NCBI GenBank assembly: GCA_932294295.1
Contig: OW028573.1
Coordinates: forward strand, 60,861,829 to 60,925,828
Length of the DNA: 64,000 nucleotides
Reading direction: 5' to 3'
Origin: Alitta virens
Lineage: Eukaryota > Annelida > Polychaeta > Phyllodocida > Nereididae
Of this stretch, positions 1 to 12,900 are shown one piece after another. Positions within the stretch are counted from its first letter, which is position 1. Every line of letters begins with the position of its first letter. A program made the translations under genes and the position numbers. A model generated the notes under the pieces. It was not told the DNA's origin. It ran no database searches and was given only the letters and a program-made list of their open reading frames with translations.

Positions 1-3000
1 TTCACTTAGAAATCCGAAGGAAATATTGTGGAAATATCACATAAGTAAGCTGTGGTCGTATGAAAAGCGGCCCTTTTGATGTGGCTGGCCGTCTGCTTGC
101 CTGTTGATCAGATATAGGACAAAGCCAGGGAGCAGGGATGCTACTGCAGGACGCGGATGGCTGCAGCAGGATGCTGACTGGAGGCTGATGAGCTGCTGGA
201 TCCGTCTATCAGCGCATCCTGTTAGCATCTCGCAGCTGGGTCAGGGATGCGGTCTCCGGGGAGATGCCTGGTCCTGCTCTTGTATCAGCCTCTGAGCTCC
301 CCACATTGCCTCTGTATACTGCCAAATAAATAACGACCTCCCGCTGATGGCTTGTTTAATGCCACTAATGCGGTGTTTTCAGTCATGGAAAATTTCTAGC
401 AACACTATGAGGAAAAAACATGCATGAGAATCTCTCATTTTTGTCGTTTTTATCACGATTTTATTCCCAAACACGTAATAGGTAGAAACCGTAGGATTGC
501 TTTATAATGCATGCCACGACTCAAACCGTGTCGTGCTTAGGGCAATCTGCTGCTCATGATCAAGAAGGCCAATTTTCTTTGCATTGTCCTCTAGCACACA
601 ATAATTAGGGGGCAAGTGCGACTAGCAGCTGTTGTAAGATAAATTGTATTGAGATGGGTTCCGCATTTTCTTTTCCATCATCTTTCTGTGTCTTGGCAGC
701 CGGTGACATTAGCTTAAGTTTGTTGTGGCAGGTCAGTCAAAGGTGACGGGGCCCATCTCCCTCTGCGAACTGTGCATCTTCAGCAGCCGTGTGTAAACAT
801 GCATAATCATGGGCAGGAGAGGGTTTTGGGCACATCAAAAACACCAACAAACACTCTGCTTATTTATATGGGCTGGTGATGTGCCATGTGGCAGACATAC
901 ATGTGGGTCACAGGCTTTCTGCTGGCCAAGAAGGTGGGATGAGTCCACGGTGTCATCTACATTTTGCAGGACACTCATGCATCCCTGGATTATATTTGTA
1001 TACCCACCCTGGAACGGGGTGGACAGGGATATATACATCATGGTTATATGCATCACGATATTTTTTTATTGCAGGTCAAGAAACTTTATGTTTGCATAAT
1101 CAAGAAGAGGTGTATTTCGTCATTATTTTGGACCAGAAGCACCAGACAGCCTTCCTGGCAGAATTAAACACCATCTCACTTCCTTGTGGCCTTTCAGTAA
1201 CTTTTGAAGTGTAGCACAGCAACAGAAGTAAACTGAAGATGAAAGTTTCAACATAGCTGTATAAGTTTCCCCTTTATCCATACGCTTAATCTTTTGCTGA
1301 ATGACTTCAAAGCAAACTTGTCTTTGCCAGGCAGGTCAGTTGACCACTTTTACCCCTCTGTGCACTAAGTGGTCCCATACCTGAGATTGGGGGATATTTC
1401 TCAAAACAAACATCGTGTCACATTGCCAGAGCTACCAAATTGTTTTCTTGTGTGTGCGCATACATATAGATGTCGTGGGGGATCCTAGCTTCAACGCATC
1501 AGAAATGTGTTGTACTATGGTGTATTTTGGTTTAGTAATTCGTGCAATGCACTGCTGCGATAACAGGCTATTTGCAAGCATTTTCATCAACAGTGCAGTC
1601 TGCATAGCCTTGGGATCATATCCAATTTTGTTGGTCTTTTGTTCTTGAATATCATATATATGAGATGACGACCAACAACACCACTCACATTCTTTCACCT
1701 TATCTCCAGTGATAAAATGAGTCTACACGTGTAACAAGTGTCTTTATCTGCTCAGATACATCTTCTGTCTTGTTGTTCTGATTACAAATGAAGTAATTTG
1801 AACCAGCAATTAACCATTTGCTGGTCTTAATCTGGCTCAATTAGTCTTCTAATTTCTCTCGCTCTCTCAATATCTCCAATAAAGGAGTGCAAATATAGTT
1901 CATTGAGCAATCGAAAAGAAGCTTAGCTGTTCAGAGTCAGCATGGATTCACAAGACTGTGAGGATATATAAACACTACACACTGAACACATGGGCATATC
2001 AGCACTGTCATTTTTTATCTGGATGTTTCTTTTGCAGTTTTACCCCTTTCTTAATTGCTCGGGAATCCTTTGTCTTGACACAGAGTCCCCTTCCTTTCAG
2101 CTGTCTTGAAGCTCTACCCTCAGTTTTCGCCAAAATTCGTGTGTTGAAAAAGGGATGGTCGCCATGTGTGTCCGAGAATTTTGATGCCCAAACCACGTAA
2201 ACATTCACTTCCGTTCAGACAACAGTTCGCCTGGTGGAGACAACCCGAAAACCCTTCCATTTAGGGAGCCTTGAAAATTGTTATTCCAGGGTTTGAAAGG
2301 TGCAAATCCCTGTCACCCAAGATTTCAAGATGCTGGAGAAAAAAGCATCTGGTGTGCAGTGATGACTTGCAGACTCAACAGATGGGAAGAATTTTTTTCT
2401 TTTGGTGAAATAACAATAACGACAGAAGCACAGCTTCTCGTCTCAGTGATCTGCCAAATTAAGCAAGTTACAGTCAAATTTACATTTTTTAAAATCCCAC
2501 TGCAATAATTATATTTTCTTCATCTGTCGAGAATTGCCAATTAAAGATTTAATATATACAAGTAATATGGTCTATGTCATTTCTTCGGTATTATTCTCAT
2601 CTGGAGCTTTCAATTCAAGAGTTAATTGATCTCGGTGCACCAGGGTGAAATAGTTATGGAAATGTCAGGCTCTTGATGTGATGCAATGGATATTTTTCAT
2701 TGTATGAATCAGACTGGTAACTGGGAACTACCAGCCAATCATCACAGCCTCGTCTGGTAGTCACCACAGGAAGCAACGCAGGCCGGAATTTCCAAATCGA
2801 TGGATGATAAAATCGGCTGGAACCAGTGGAAAGCGAATGGGCCAGGTTGGAAATGGTGCCTCAAGGAGCCTTCCTGTCCCCAGCGATATTGCCAGTCTAT
2901 GCCACTTGGCCAGTCATCAGGCCCACATAGAGCCACCATCACTGACTGTGCTTGTAATCTTGCTGGCTTTCATGCTCGCCCCATTTGATTTCATGGGGTC

Positions 3001-6000
3001 CATTGGGGAATCATGCGATATGTATTAAACCCACTAGTGTGTACAAAATGACAATAACCCGAGAATATGCACATAAAATCATCGTTGTGCTATCTGGGCG
3101 GGCACTCCTTTTGTTTATGGAGTCTAATTAAACGCCACATGCAACAGATATCCTTTGCTGGTTGATTGTGGCTGGCGTCACCGCATCAGTTGCTCTGTTA
3201 CACAGCATCATCATCCGCATCCTGTGTCTGGCTGCAGAGCTTGGGGAAATGGTTAGGCTGGCTGTATTGTATAGCCAACATTGGATAAAACTAGCCAACT
3301 TTGAATGTAGCCACTCAATGTGACGATCATAATAGAGATAGATAGTCCATGGAGCCATAGGTTGTCTATAACAAAGAGTCTGATGGAAGGTGAGAAGTCA
3401 ATATTGAATAAAAAGTTCATTAAGTCAGGAATACAACCTTGAATGACAATGTCAAATGCCAGTAACATTGATTGAAACATACTCTTGAAGGATCATTGTT
3501 TCAGTAGGTTAAGCTTATTTTAATAGATAGGAAAGCATATTAATGGGGTTGTCTATAATGCAATAAAACTCCTGGAATTTGTCTTATTATAGAGACGGTC
3601 CTACGACGAAGTCTATCTATTGGTATAGACAGATGTCCATGATTATGTAAATAGCTTTAATGTTTAAATTGACTCATGTTAAGTGCACCATCTTCTTAAT
3701 GTCAAGTTTGTGTATTCGTGACTTGGCGGGGAGAAACTTACTTTTAGCTGGTTTATTAAGAACTTGAGCAACTTGCAAGGCCAAAGAACGACCAAGGAGA
3801 CTACTGTTATATAAGACGTTTGTAAGTTTTCCTAAGTGAGATAATGTTCACCACCTAGAACTAATGGCGAAACTGAAGCCAGTCTGAAGGGAGTTGTGTA
3901 TTTGGCAGATAGGTGAGAACTTCCAGCCATGGCTGTAACTAGGAATATGTCGGAGCACCTGGAAGAAAATGTGTAGACATCAACAGCCTTCATTTCTGGC
4001 GCTGTTTACATTTTTAAAAGTTACTTCGTTGGACGACCTCACGGCTTGTAAATCCAAATACCAAACTGCCAAACTTAGTGTCCAGGGCATTGGCATGGAG
4101 CTGAGAATTCTGAGGCAGAGAGTTCAACAGCCCACTTACACTCGCTGACCATCATGTTCATAAATGTCAATGGGTGTTTCAGAGTGTAATACTCATTGCT
4201 TGCGAAGTGAGTGCATTTATTCGGCAAATGCAGACAGTATACTTGAACATGGTCTAAGCTGGGGGCTATCATGAATTTTGCCAGGAACAAGGAATGCAAT
4301 TATCTGTGGCTAAAACCAAAAAAAAAACCAAAAGAAAAAAAGTCAGTTCGAGTCAGTAGGAGCCATATTTAAGTCAGTCATCAATGTAAACCATAGGCAT
4401 TTTATTCCTTGGAACCAAATGAGATAAATTGATTTAGAGAATCATGTACAAGTACGTATGACATTATATAAGTATACATATGTATCTGACTCGCACGCAT
4501 TTAAAACCTTTTACCAAATATCACTTCCCAAATAACACACATGCAGCAAATTCTGCTTAGTGCCTTTATTGAAATTTATGCAAACTTCACCTAACACGGA
4601 ATGAGATTTTTGTTCTGTAAGATGTATCAAGAATACACCATATTGTGAAATAAATCCTGATACAATGAATGTATAAAAACAATTTGAGATATACTGAAAA
4701 CCTGATCAGAAATATCTAACAAGTCGGCAGGCAGTAGGGATACACCCTGTGTGTAATGTAATAAACCTCAGTTATACATGGGTCTATTTCAGATATGTGT
4801 GGTCTGGCTGGATGTCTTGGGTGGGATTTCCAGGGGCAGACTTGCTGATGGATATTTCAATTGACCATGTAGAGTGGCTGTAGCAAGTGGGATGAAGGGA
4901 TTCTTTGTGGGGATTCTTAGTCTTCAGGAGTTTCTTAGAGGTCCCCTGGGGCTGGGGATGTCCGAAGGATCCACAGAGGACTCCAGTAATGCATATACAT
5001 TTGGAGTAACTACTGAGTCAATGGTTTACTGTATAGTGGACGTAAAAGGCATTGGCTCTTAGTGAGATTCTGTATCTCCGATCACCATGAAGAGGTTCAC
5101 TTTATCAAGAAATAGGCTGGGCTTCTGAATATCAGGAGTGCAATATATGACAAGTTTTCGTCACCTATAGCTTAATTGGTTGTGTTTTGTTTAAATCGTG
5201 TACTGTCGTCCCACTGACCTTGGTAGTTACCACTATCGTATTTTAGACATTCAAAGCAACAATGGACATCCTTGCAATCTCATAATTGGGGTTTAAAGGC
5301 CTTGTACAAAAAGATAAGCAAAACAACAGATGCAATTGCCTAATAATCTCTGGAATTACGGTTGTAAATTTCCCTCATAGTGGGATCTTAGCGAAGCATG
5401 GATGTATAAGTATATGCACAGCAAAATGAACTGCCAAAATGAAGAAGGGTCTGAGGTACCTCTTTGGCTTTGACTCAGAAGCCGACTATGCATCTCCACA
5501 TCTTCAGCAACCACATCCCGAGGCACCTACATGTATATATCAGTGGCCATGACCTTATAAACATGTCGAATGTCACACTTTACTAGGCCTTTTTGCCTTC
5601 AGCTACGGCGCAATGCTTTTTGAAGGGGGCTATATACACAGGAACCAAGGTTGGCGAGTAGTTGCTACTTGGTGAATGTTTGTACGGCGTTACCTGAACC
5701 AGGGTCCTTGCAATGATATGTAAGCATCGCCTGACTCAGATGCCGCATACCTTGCTGCTGCAGCCTCATCTCTGATAGAGAGATGCTCTTGCCTCACCAA
5801 CCCTATATCATCTCGTCACCCTGCAGGGGGTGGTATCTAGAGATGACCTGGCTCTTGGAATGGTGTTGCATGTTGCTGTAGCTAAACATGATGCATAAAT
5901 GGCTGCTGATACTGGTACTGATGCTGGTACTGATGCTGCAACAGCAGGTTGCTCTCTCTCTCTCTCTCTCTCTATCTGTCTGCTTTGTGGGCCTCCACCT

Positions 6001-6866
6001 GTTGATCCCAACCTGTTTTTAAAAATGCACTATTATCAGAATACACTAGCACATTGTACTAGTTATAGCTAAAAGTAGTATAAAAAGCCTTTTCCAAGGT
6101 GGAATGGCATCAGGTAGACCAAGACTTACGCCTTCTTTGTGAGTTGTGACGTCACTCATACCTCACATTGTGTTTTATGCTGGTGTCATCCATCACTGGT
6201 AATCTGCCCTATCTCAAAGGCGTCGCACTGACATTTCGCTTCAGTTGGTAGACGCCAATAGCTGGGATAAATACTACGAGTGAACTATTGTTAACATTTG
6301 TTTATCATTCAAACGAAGCAAGACAATCGGAGTACGAACTATTATCCAGTTCTCATAAAAGAATATCTATAGTGGTTGGTGCAGTCAACTATTTGACATT
6401 ATGCACTCATGAACTTGATCAAACTAAGGATCTTTGACTTGATGTCAAAGTGCCCTTGCTAGGTAGCATCATGGCAGCATCAATGTCATCTTCATAACCG
6501 GTGTCAGTTAACTGTCTTCTACAAGTTAATGTGTCTCGCGGAAATTCCGTTAATAAGTAGCTAGTTCGATCAGTAACACAATAACATTCAAAACAAGTGC
6601 ACTATTCACTAAATGAATCACGTGTTAAATATGATGTATAAACAAGTGTGTTTATCACTTTCCAGTCAATTTATCACAACCTAATAATTTATCACAACAA
6701 TAAAAAATTTAACATATTGTAGTGCGTTATTTGCTACTGATGGTAGTGCTGCAACATTTGAATAACTGTAGATTAAACTACTAAATTACTTCCTTAATTG
6801 ATAATTTTGTTTTGTAGATCTTAGAGCTTTAGTAGTTGAGTGTTGTGTGTTTTTCTCTCCCCACAG
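1..6866. other. Non-coding stretch upstream of first recognised ROS1 exon
   Basis: No convincing gene, RNA or transposon was recognised here. Open frames are short, compositionally random and lack splice or family support. There is a (CT)n tract near 5952-5973 and a palindromic CRE-like TGACGTCA at 6147-6154. The missing 5' exon of ROS1 (signal peptide) may lie here or upstream; I found no ATG with a hydrophobic run and a phase-0 donor that would fit exon 6867. Confidence 0.5.
6147..6154. promoter_or_regulatory. CRE-like palindrome TGACGTCA
   Basis: Perfect 8-base CREB/ATF consensus about 0.7 kb before the first recognised ROS1 exon. TGACGTCA also occurs near 38409 and a TGACGTCAG near 8576, so it may be chance. 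Confidence 0.2.
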
Positions 6867-6926
6867 AACTCGTCTTCAGCTGATTATTCCTGTGGCAGTG
6901 ACACCAGAGGGAGCTCGTGTCACCAG
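6867..6926 (+). CDS. ROS1: ROS1 exon a: start of Cys-rich N-terminus
   Basis: 60 bases, phase 0 at both ends, after a CT-rich acceptor ending CCACAG and before donor GTAGGT. Encodes [20 protein letters not shown] (residues 1-20), with two Cys. It joins in frame to the next Cys-rich exon and resembles the region after the signal peptide in human ROS1. Short and divergent, so the call rests on splice sites, frame and context. Confidence 0.6.
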
Positions 6927-9900
6927 GTAGGTCATGTGCCTGTCATGTGACCCATTCTTGACCCCCCTCCCCAGTTACAGAATTTGAAAGTTATAAGTTT
7001 GTTTTGTCAAACCTTTTTTGCACCAATTTCATTCAAGCATGCTAGTTATAAAACATTGCCTTCTTTAATTGTGATAAAATCAGTAATTACATTTCTGTAT
7101 TATTCTTTAATTAAGTGAAACATTTGTCAAAATTGCCATATTTAGGGATGATCCATGTAGCCATGGAATTGTCCTAAAAATCAACAGTTATTAAAGGGTG
7201 TAAATTAGCGAACAAGCTGATTAATGATAAAATGGTGTTGACTGGTTCAAAAATTCAAATATAGCCAGATTTAAGTAGATTTTCCAATAGGACCAATTTC
7301 ATTAAAACTCCTTTTAGACGATCAGGTTGCTACCATGGCAACCATTAAAATATAAAATATGTAACTTATTTTAATTGCTTAACACCTTAGTTTTTATAAT
7401 AAATTTCAGGTTTTTTGTCTTGTTTAATTTGATGGGAATCAAGAATTTCGCTAAGCCTATGGCACCTGTTAATGGCAAACAATTTATTTACCTGTCACTC
7501 GATATATACACCTGTCCCCTGTCACAAATATGAATTTAATATATTTAATTTATTGCGCATGCTTGTTACGCCCTATATCTGCATTGTTAAATCTGCCAAA
7601 ACATTAATTACTAAAAAACAAAAACAAAAAAAAAACGGATGTGTTAGATGACCTGACAAATTTTGAGGTGTAAATGTCAAACTTGAAGCATATAGCTATA
7701 AGTATATAGAATTCATTTTATGCATAAGCTTTATTTTTGAAACCATTTTGAAAAGCGCTTATTTTTTAGTTATTTCTTTACTTATTTTTTATCATCTGAT
7801 GTCAATATAATGCAGCATTATATACTGTCAGTATAAATTTATCTCGTAAATACTGGTCCTTATCATATGAAATTATCCCATATGTATTTCTTGATGTACC
7901 AACTTACAAAGCATCTTGATTATTTTGGTGAACATCATATTAATGACAAATGTAAACAGAATGAGCAGATCATACGAGGTTAAGGAGGGGGTCAAGCATT
8001 TTCGTGGATAAACAAACAATTCTTCACTGAATCCTCAGCATTTATGAGCATTATGAGGACCTGTCAATCATTATGACCTTGCTCAAGGGCAAATGCCCCT
8101 TCCTGTTCCTCTATTTACTCACTGTGAACTTCCTGGACCAAGTAGTGTGCCACTGGCATCCCGGAGATGTCCAAAAACAAGAGATGGTGCCAGGTGGCTA
8201 AGATGTTATGAAAAAGAGCACTGAGTGCAGCCAATGGCATTGAGAGAGGGTGGGGGCTTGGGTATACCAAATGAGAGACAGTAAAAGAAATAGAAGAGTA
8301 AATAATTAGAATGGTCGGTGTGCAAATACAGGACACAATTACAGCTACTGATTGAGTAGCAGTCACTATTACATAGATTAGAGAGAATGAAAATTTGAAG
8401 CAGGTTGTGAAATCAGTTTCAGTAATGTTCGTAATACTTTTGGAGCTTGTAGTCCTTGGTACACTAGTAATGCATCAAACACTCCACCTTTCTGACTTAC
8501 AAAAACTTGTGTTTATCACGTATAGTGGTGTAGGACTTTTCAATATGCGAGGAAGACCAAACTACTTAGAAGCAGTGACGTCAGAATGTTTAGATCTTGG
8601 TAAGAGGGAGAGCCATCGGAGAGGGAGATGGGAAAACTGAGCCCTGGGATCCCTCTGCTCTTTAAGACTAAGTGGGATGAAGCAAGCAACAATGTTAAAT
8701 GACCTGCAGTGGCTGCTGTGTTGTACTGCTGATGATGCTGATGGGACAGTGGAGATGAACTTTTCTCTTGCAGGGTGCTAGCATATACGTCATGCATTGT
8801 AGCATCTGGAGGTTGATGGGGGTGAGTTGCAGTGATCGACTGCAGTTGTTTACTAGGTGGGACACACGGCAATACCTGCAGTATACCTAGGGCCTGGGAC
8901 TTTTGGGTCGTATAAACAGGTAGATGCCCACCCCCTCACCCCGAGTCCGGGTTGAGGTGGGGGGACCATGGCCTCTAACAGAACGGCCACATGGTCTGAC
9001 TTAATTGCGAGCCTGCTACCAGATCTTTGCTTGCCCTTGCTGCTGCTGCTGCTGTTGCTGCTGATGCTGCTGCTAAGCATCTGTGCTCCAGACCCATCAA
9101 CACACATAGTTGTGTAAACCCCCCCCCCCCCCTTGCACCCCCACTCCCCAATCCTAGCGTGAATGTGCCTCTTGTGCTGCTCTCGACAGAGATAGAGACC
9201 AGCAAACAACGACACCCCATTTCTCGAGATAAGTCTGCTGTTCTCACGAGAATTCCTACTCGCCACGTTGTCCTTCACACGATGAAGACATCAAGGCCTT
9301 GTAGCTGCTTCTTCTGCCTTTTTTCTCTAAACTTTCTCTGCTTTAGTGCCACTTTCTCCATCACTCTCTTTTAGCACTTGAACGTGAAGACGTGCAGCCT
9401 TGCCACAAACTCTGTAAACTCTAAATCCCTGATAACTTATTGTTCCTCTTGTGTTTTAGATCATCTTTACAAACTACAGACCTTTTTCTTTTAGCCATTA
9501 CGCTACAATGCTGTAACAAAACCCAACTAAAATATGAGTGTTGCCATTTTTAGAAAGGTGATTTGTCATGTTTATGTGTGTCATAACATGGGTGAAAGGC
9601 ATATGTTTAAAAAACATTGTACGTAATGTTCACCTATTTTCATTCAATCATTAGTTTAAACCTTGAATTGATCCTTGATGATTGGCTTAGGTGGCAAAGT
9701 GCACCGTGGTCAGTTTTCCTGTCCCTTGTTTACTGTTCCTATTTGTGAATGCCTGGATTGGAACCATCAAACCAGATTATCGCACTGTATGTGTACGCAC
9801 TGCATCTCAGTCCCTGTCTCATCACTTCATCATTCAACCTCGTGCAGAAATGGTACATTATTGGTTTCTTGTAGTAAATGCAACAAATATCAAGGTGGAT

Positions 9901-12900
9901 CTATCTTTGGGTCGATGAATCAAAACTAACAAATTGATCACTAAAAATGATTCCTGACAATGCATGAGCGCTTGTGATTAATTCATGCATGTAAAATTCT
10001 TTTAATAGAACTTAATTGCAATTATTGTTTCTTTTGCAGCTTGGCATTGAAGACCGGAATAATTTCCGGTGTGATGGCACCTGCAGACAAAACCAGGTGA
10101 GCCTTTTGTTATTGCTATTGTTTACTGTCATTTAAGAGTAAGATTTAATGTTTTCGAATTCCATACACTCAAAGCATACAACAATATCCATAGCTAGCCA
10201 TTATCACAAGTCTGTGGTTTGATTTTCAGTTAATATATGAGGCATAGAATATGCATATTTGCTCCTGCGTTAGTTTTCTGAATATTCAAAGCCATAGAGG
10301 TAGTATCAAAGGGCATAGCATAAGTTCATGGACCTTGAAGGTCCTTGGTATTTTTGATACCCTGCTTAGCTGTTATAGATAGTGGAGTGGACAGTAATGT
10401 TGTTTATTTCAAATTCGAACTTTATCTATTAATGAGGATTGGGTTTTTGAAAATTGTTCATTGCTTATGATTTGTCAAATGCCATCACTTTGTACGCAAT
10501 ATGTGCAAAAAGTCATAACAGAATTTTGAATTTTTAAATACGAATATCCAGTGCATTGCAGTATGTGTGATATCAAAAGCAAGAATTACAGACTCCCCCA
10601 AGCTGTAATCAGTAAAATGCAGCCTTCTGTACGCTGTCGCATTTCCTGTGTTTCATTGTCACAGTCTGACTCTGTTATTTTGCTTTTCAAACTTCACTGA
10701 TACAGGAAACTGTAACTTGATGATGTAAAGAGGAAGTCAGTTGATTGTTGATATCCTTCAGTGTATATTACATAGTGAAACAGTGGTGTGCATGTCATGA
10801 AAATTTGAATGTGCACGTGTTTAGCATATTTGACGTGTCACAAGAACCACAAATTCAACTACATTTTGTGTAAGCCTATATCCGAGTGCAAGACCCAAAT
10901 TAGTTTTTACTGGAAATGTTAGAACCATATTCTGGCATAAATGTGTTGACTGTTTTGGTAGCAGGTCATGCATAAGACAAATGTTTGGAAAAAGGTCAGA
11001 AGCTGGTTATGATTGAGAAAATATTTGAAAATTTTCATTGTAAGGATCAGCAACTCTCTTTGTAGACTCAAGACTCAAGAAATTCTATTCACCTATTATA
11101 ACAAAAATAGTTACAATAAGTGGGGTGGCATCATAAAGACAACTTTTGTCGCTTGCATGATGCCACCCCAGGAGTTACAGAGAGACCCATGCAAGCTCCA
11201 TATACATGATTCACTAATGATGATACATGGTTAGTACATGATACATATATTTAGATGAGTGTGACCTTGATTTGGTAGGATGATGATGAAAAAGAAACTG
11301 TATAACATGGTAGGAACACAAAGGACTAAATTTATCTCGCTACTTTGGTTTCATCTGACAACAATTGGTATAATTAACTTAGTGTAATTGGACTAATCAT
11401 GAGACAATAGTAAAGAAAGTTGAGCTTGGAAGATGTTATTCGAGAGGGATGACCTATCAGTCTTTTTCTATAGGTCACTTACAGCCGATTGTCCTTGGAA
11501 GTGTTATATTGGATGTATTAGGAGCCATTGCTGTGGTCTTTGGGGACACTAATGAGCCATTTTGACCAGAAGGCAGAATATTGAAGTGGTTCCCACATGC
11601 CGTTAGTTTAATAATATATGGTCGACCCTAGCTGTCTGTAGCGACCTGTACCTGGCTGTGGTCTAAACATGCTAAAGCCAGCTGCTTCTGTCCACATCTA
11701 TAGCTAATAATCGGCTTACATCTATCACCAGATAAATATAAACCTTGGTAAATGTAATAAATTATTCTCATATATCATAAATATGTACTTTTAGATCTCG
11801 GTTTTGATTAGCCAGCTATGACAGCTTTGTCTAGTTTTGTCTAGTTTCAATTTGACGAGCCGTTTTTAATGAAACTAATTGTACAATAAATGGCTTGATC
11901 TAGTTTACTATAAGATATAAAACACCCACTTGTTACACTGACAGGTGCATGGAGAGAACGGGACATAACTGCAGGTGTATCCCTATTGTAGTTACTGGAA
12001 TTTGTTGACAGGAAGAAATTGGTTGTATACTGGAGTTTTACACTCAGTCAATGAGGATATCTTGGACCAGAAATCTTTACACGAGATCATGTTGCAAAAA
12101 ATGAGCCCAAGATGTGTGATCAAAACAGTCTGCCAAAAGACAATGGTGGATCAGATATTTGCTTACATTATATCGACGATGCTGGGTGAGGTGTGGTCTT
12201 CTAGAGTTGCAGTCCACCTGCCCTGGGTCGTTTTATACAGGTTTGCCCCGTTCTTTGGTACCCTGTCAAAATCTGTCAATCAAAGTGAGGTTAACTTAGG
12301 TGCGAATTGCAAAAGAAGTGAATGACACAGGTTTTTGATCTAACTCAGGAGTTGTTATACATACACTGTACATTTCCTGTTTATTCACCTGTCAATGAAC
12401 CGGACTAGCCAAGTTGTTATCTTGGATAGGTTCTGTGGATGCCTTAGTTCAAATCCCACTGATTCAGCACTGAACAGATTGTGAGCCACATCTTTTCAGC
12501 TTCTATGATTGTGTCCCTGTATCCAGTTGTATACTAAAGGGGAAAATAAACGGCATTTGATAAATACACTCTGATGTGATCTCCCAGCTCGATCCATTAA
12601 TTTGCGTCTTATCATTTTGCGGTTCAAAATAGTGACCACAGTGACTTAATTGATTTCAACAAGGTACATGAAGAACTATTATGAGATGTTTTAATTGTCC
12701 TGAAACTTCACCTGTGCAGCTGAACTTGTCATGACGGGATTCTTTGTGTTCATATTTATGGATTCTTCTTCCATGATTGATACCGACTTATTCTGCTTCC
12801 ATTCTTCATATCCTCTTGTTTTGTTAGTTTCTGGGTCAGTGTGACCTTTGGAAATCTTGGTAGGTTAGGCATGGGTAGGTCACCTTGAGTAAAGAAAGAC

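Noticed and set aside
4892..5062. Frame starting MKGFFVGILSLQEFL as the missing ROS1 leader
   Set aside because: Hydrophobic core is broken by charged residues and no consensus phase-0 donor follows in frame.
8395..8640. 81-codon frame with hydrophobic [17 protein letters not shown]
   Set aside because: Starts at TTG, no family match, no donor in a usable phase, and it lies between two in-phase ROS1 exons.
9027..9374. Ala-rich open frames over the TGC repeat on both strands
   Set aside because: Produced by the trinucleotide repeat and the C run; no coding signal outside them.
11975..12325. 116-codon plus-strand frame
   Set aside because: Non-ATG start, no recognisable domain, ordinary length for chance in 64 kb, intronic.
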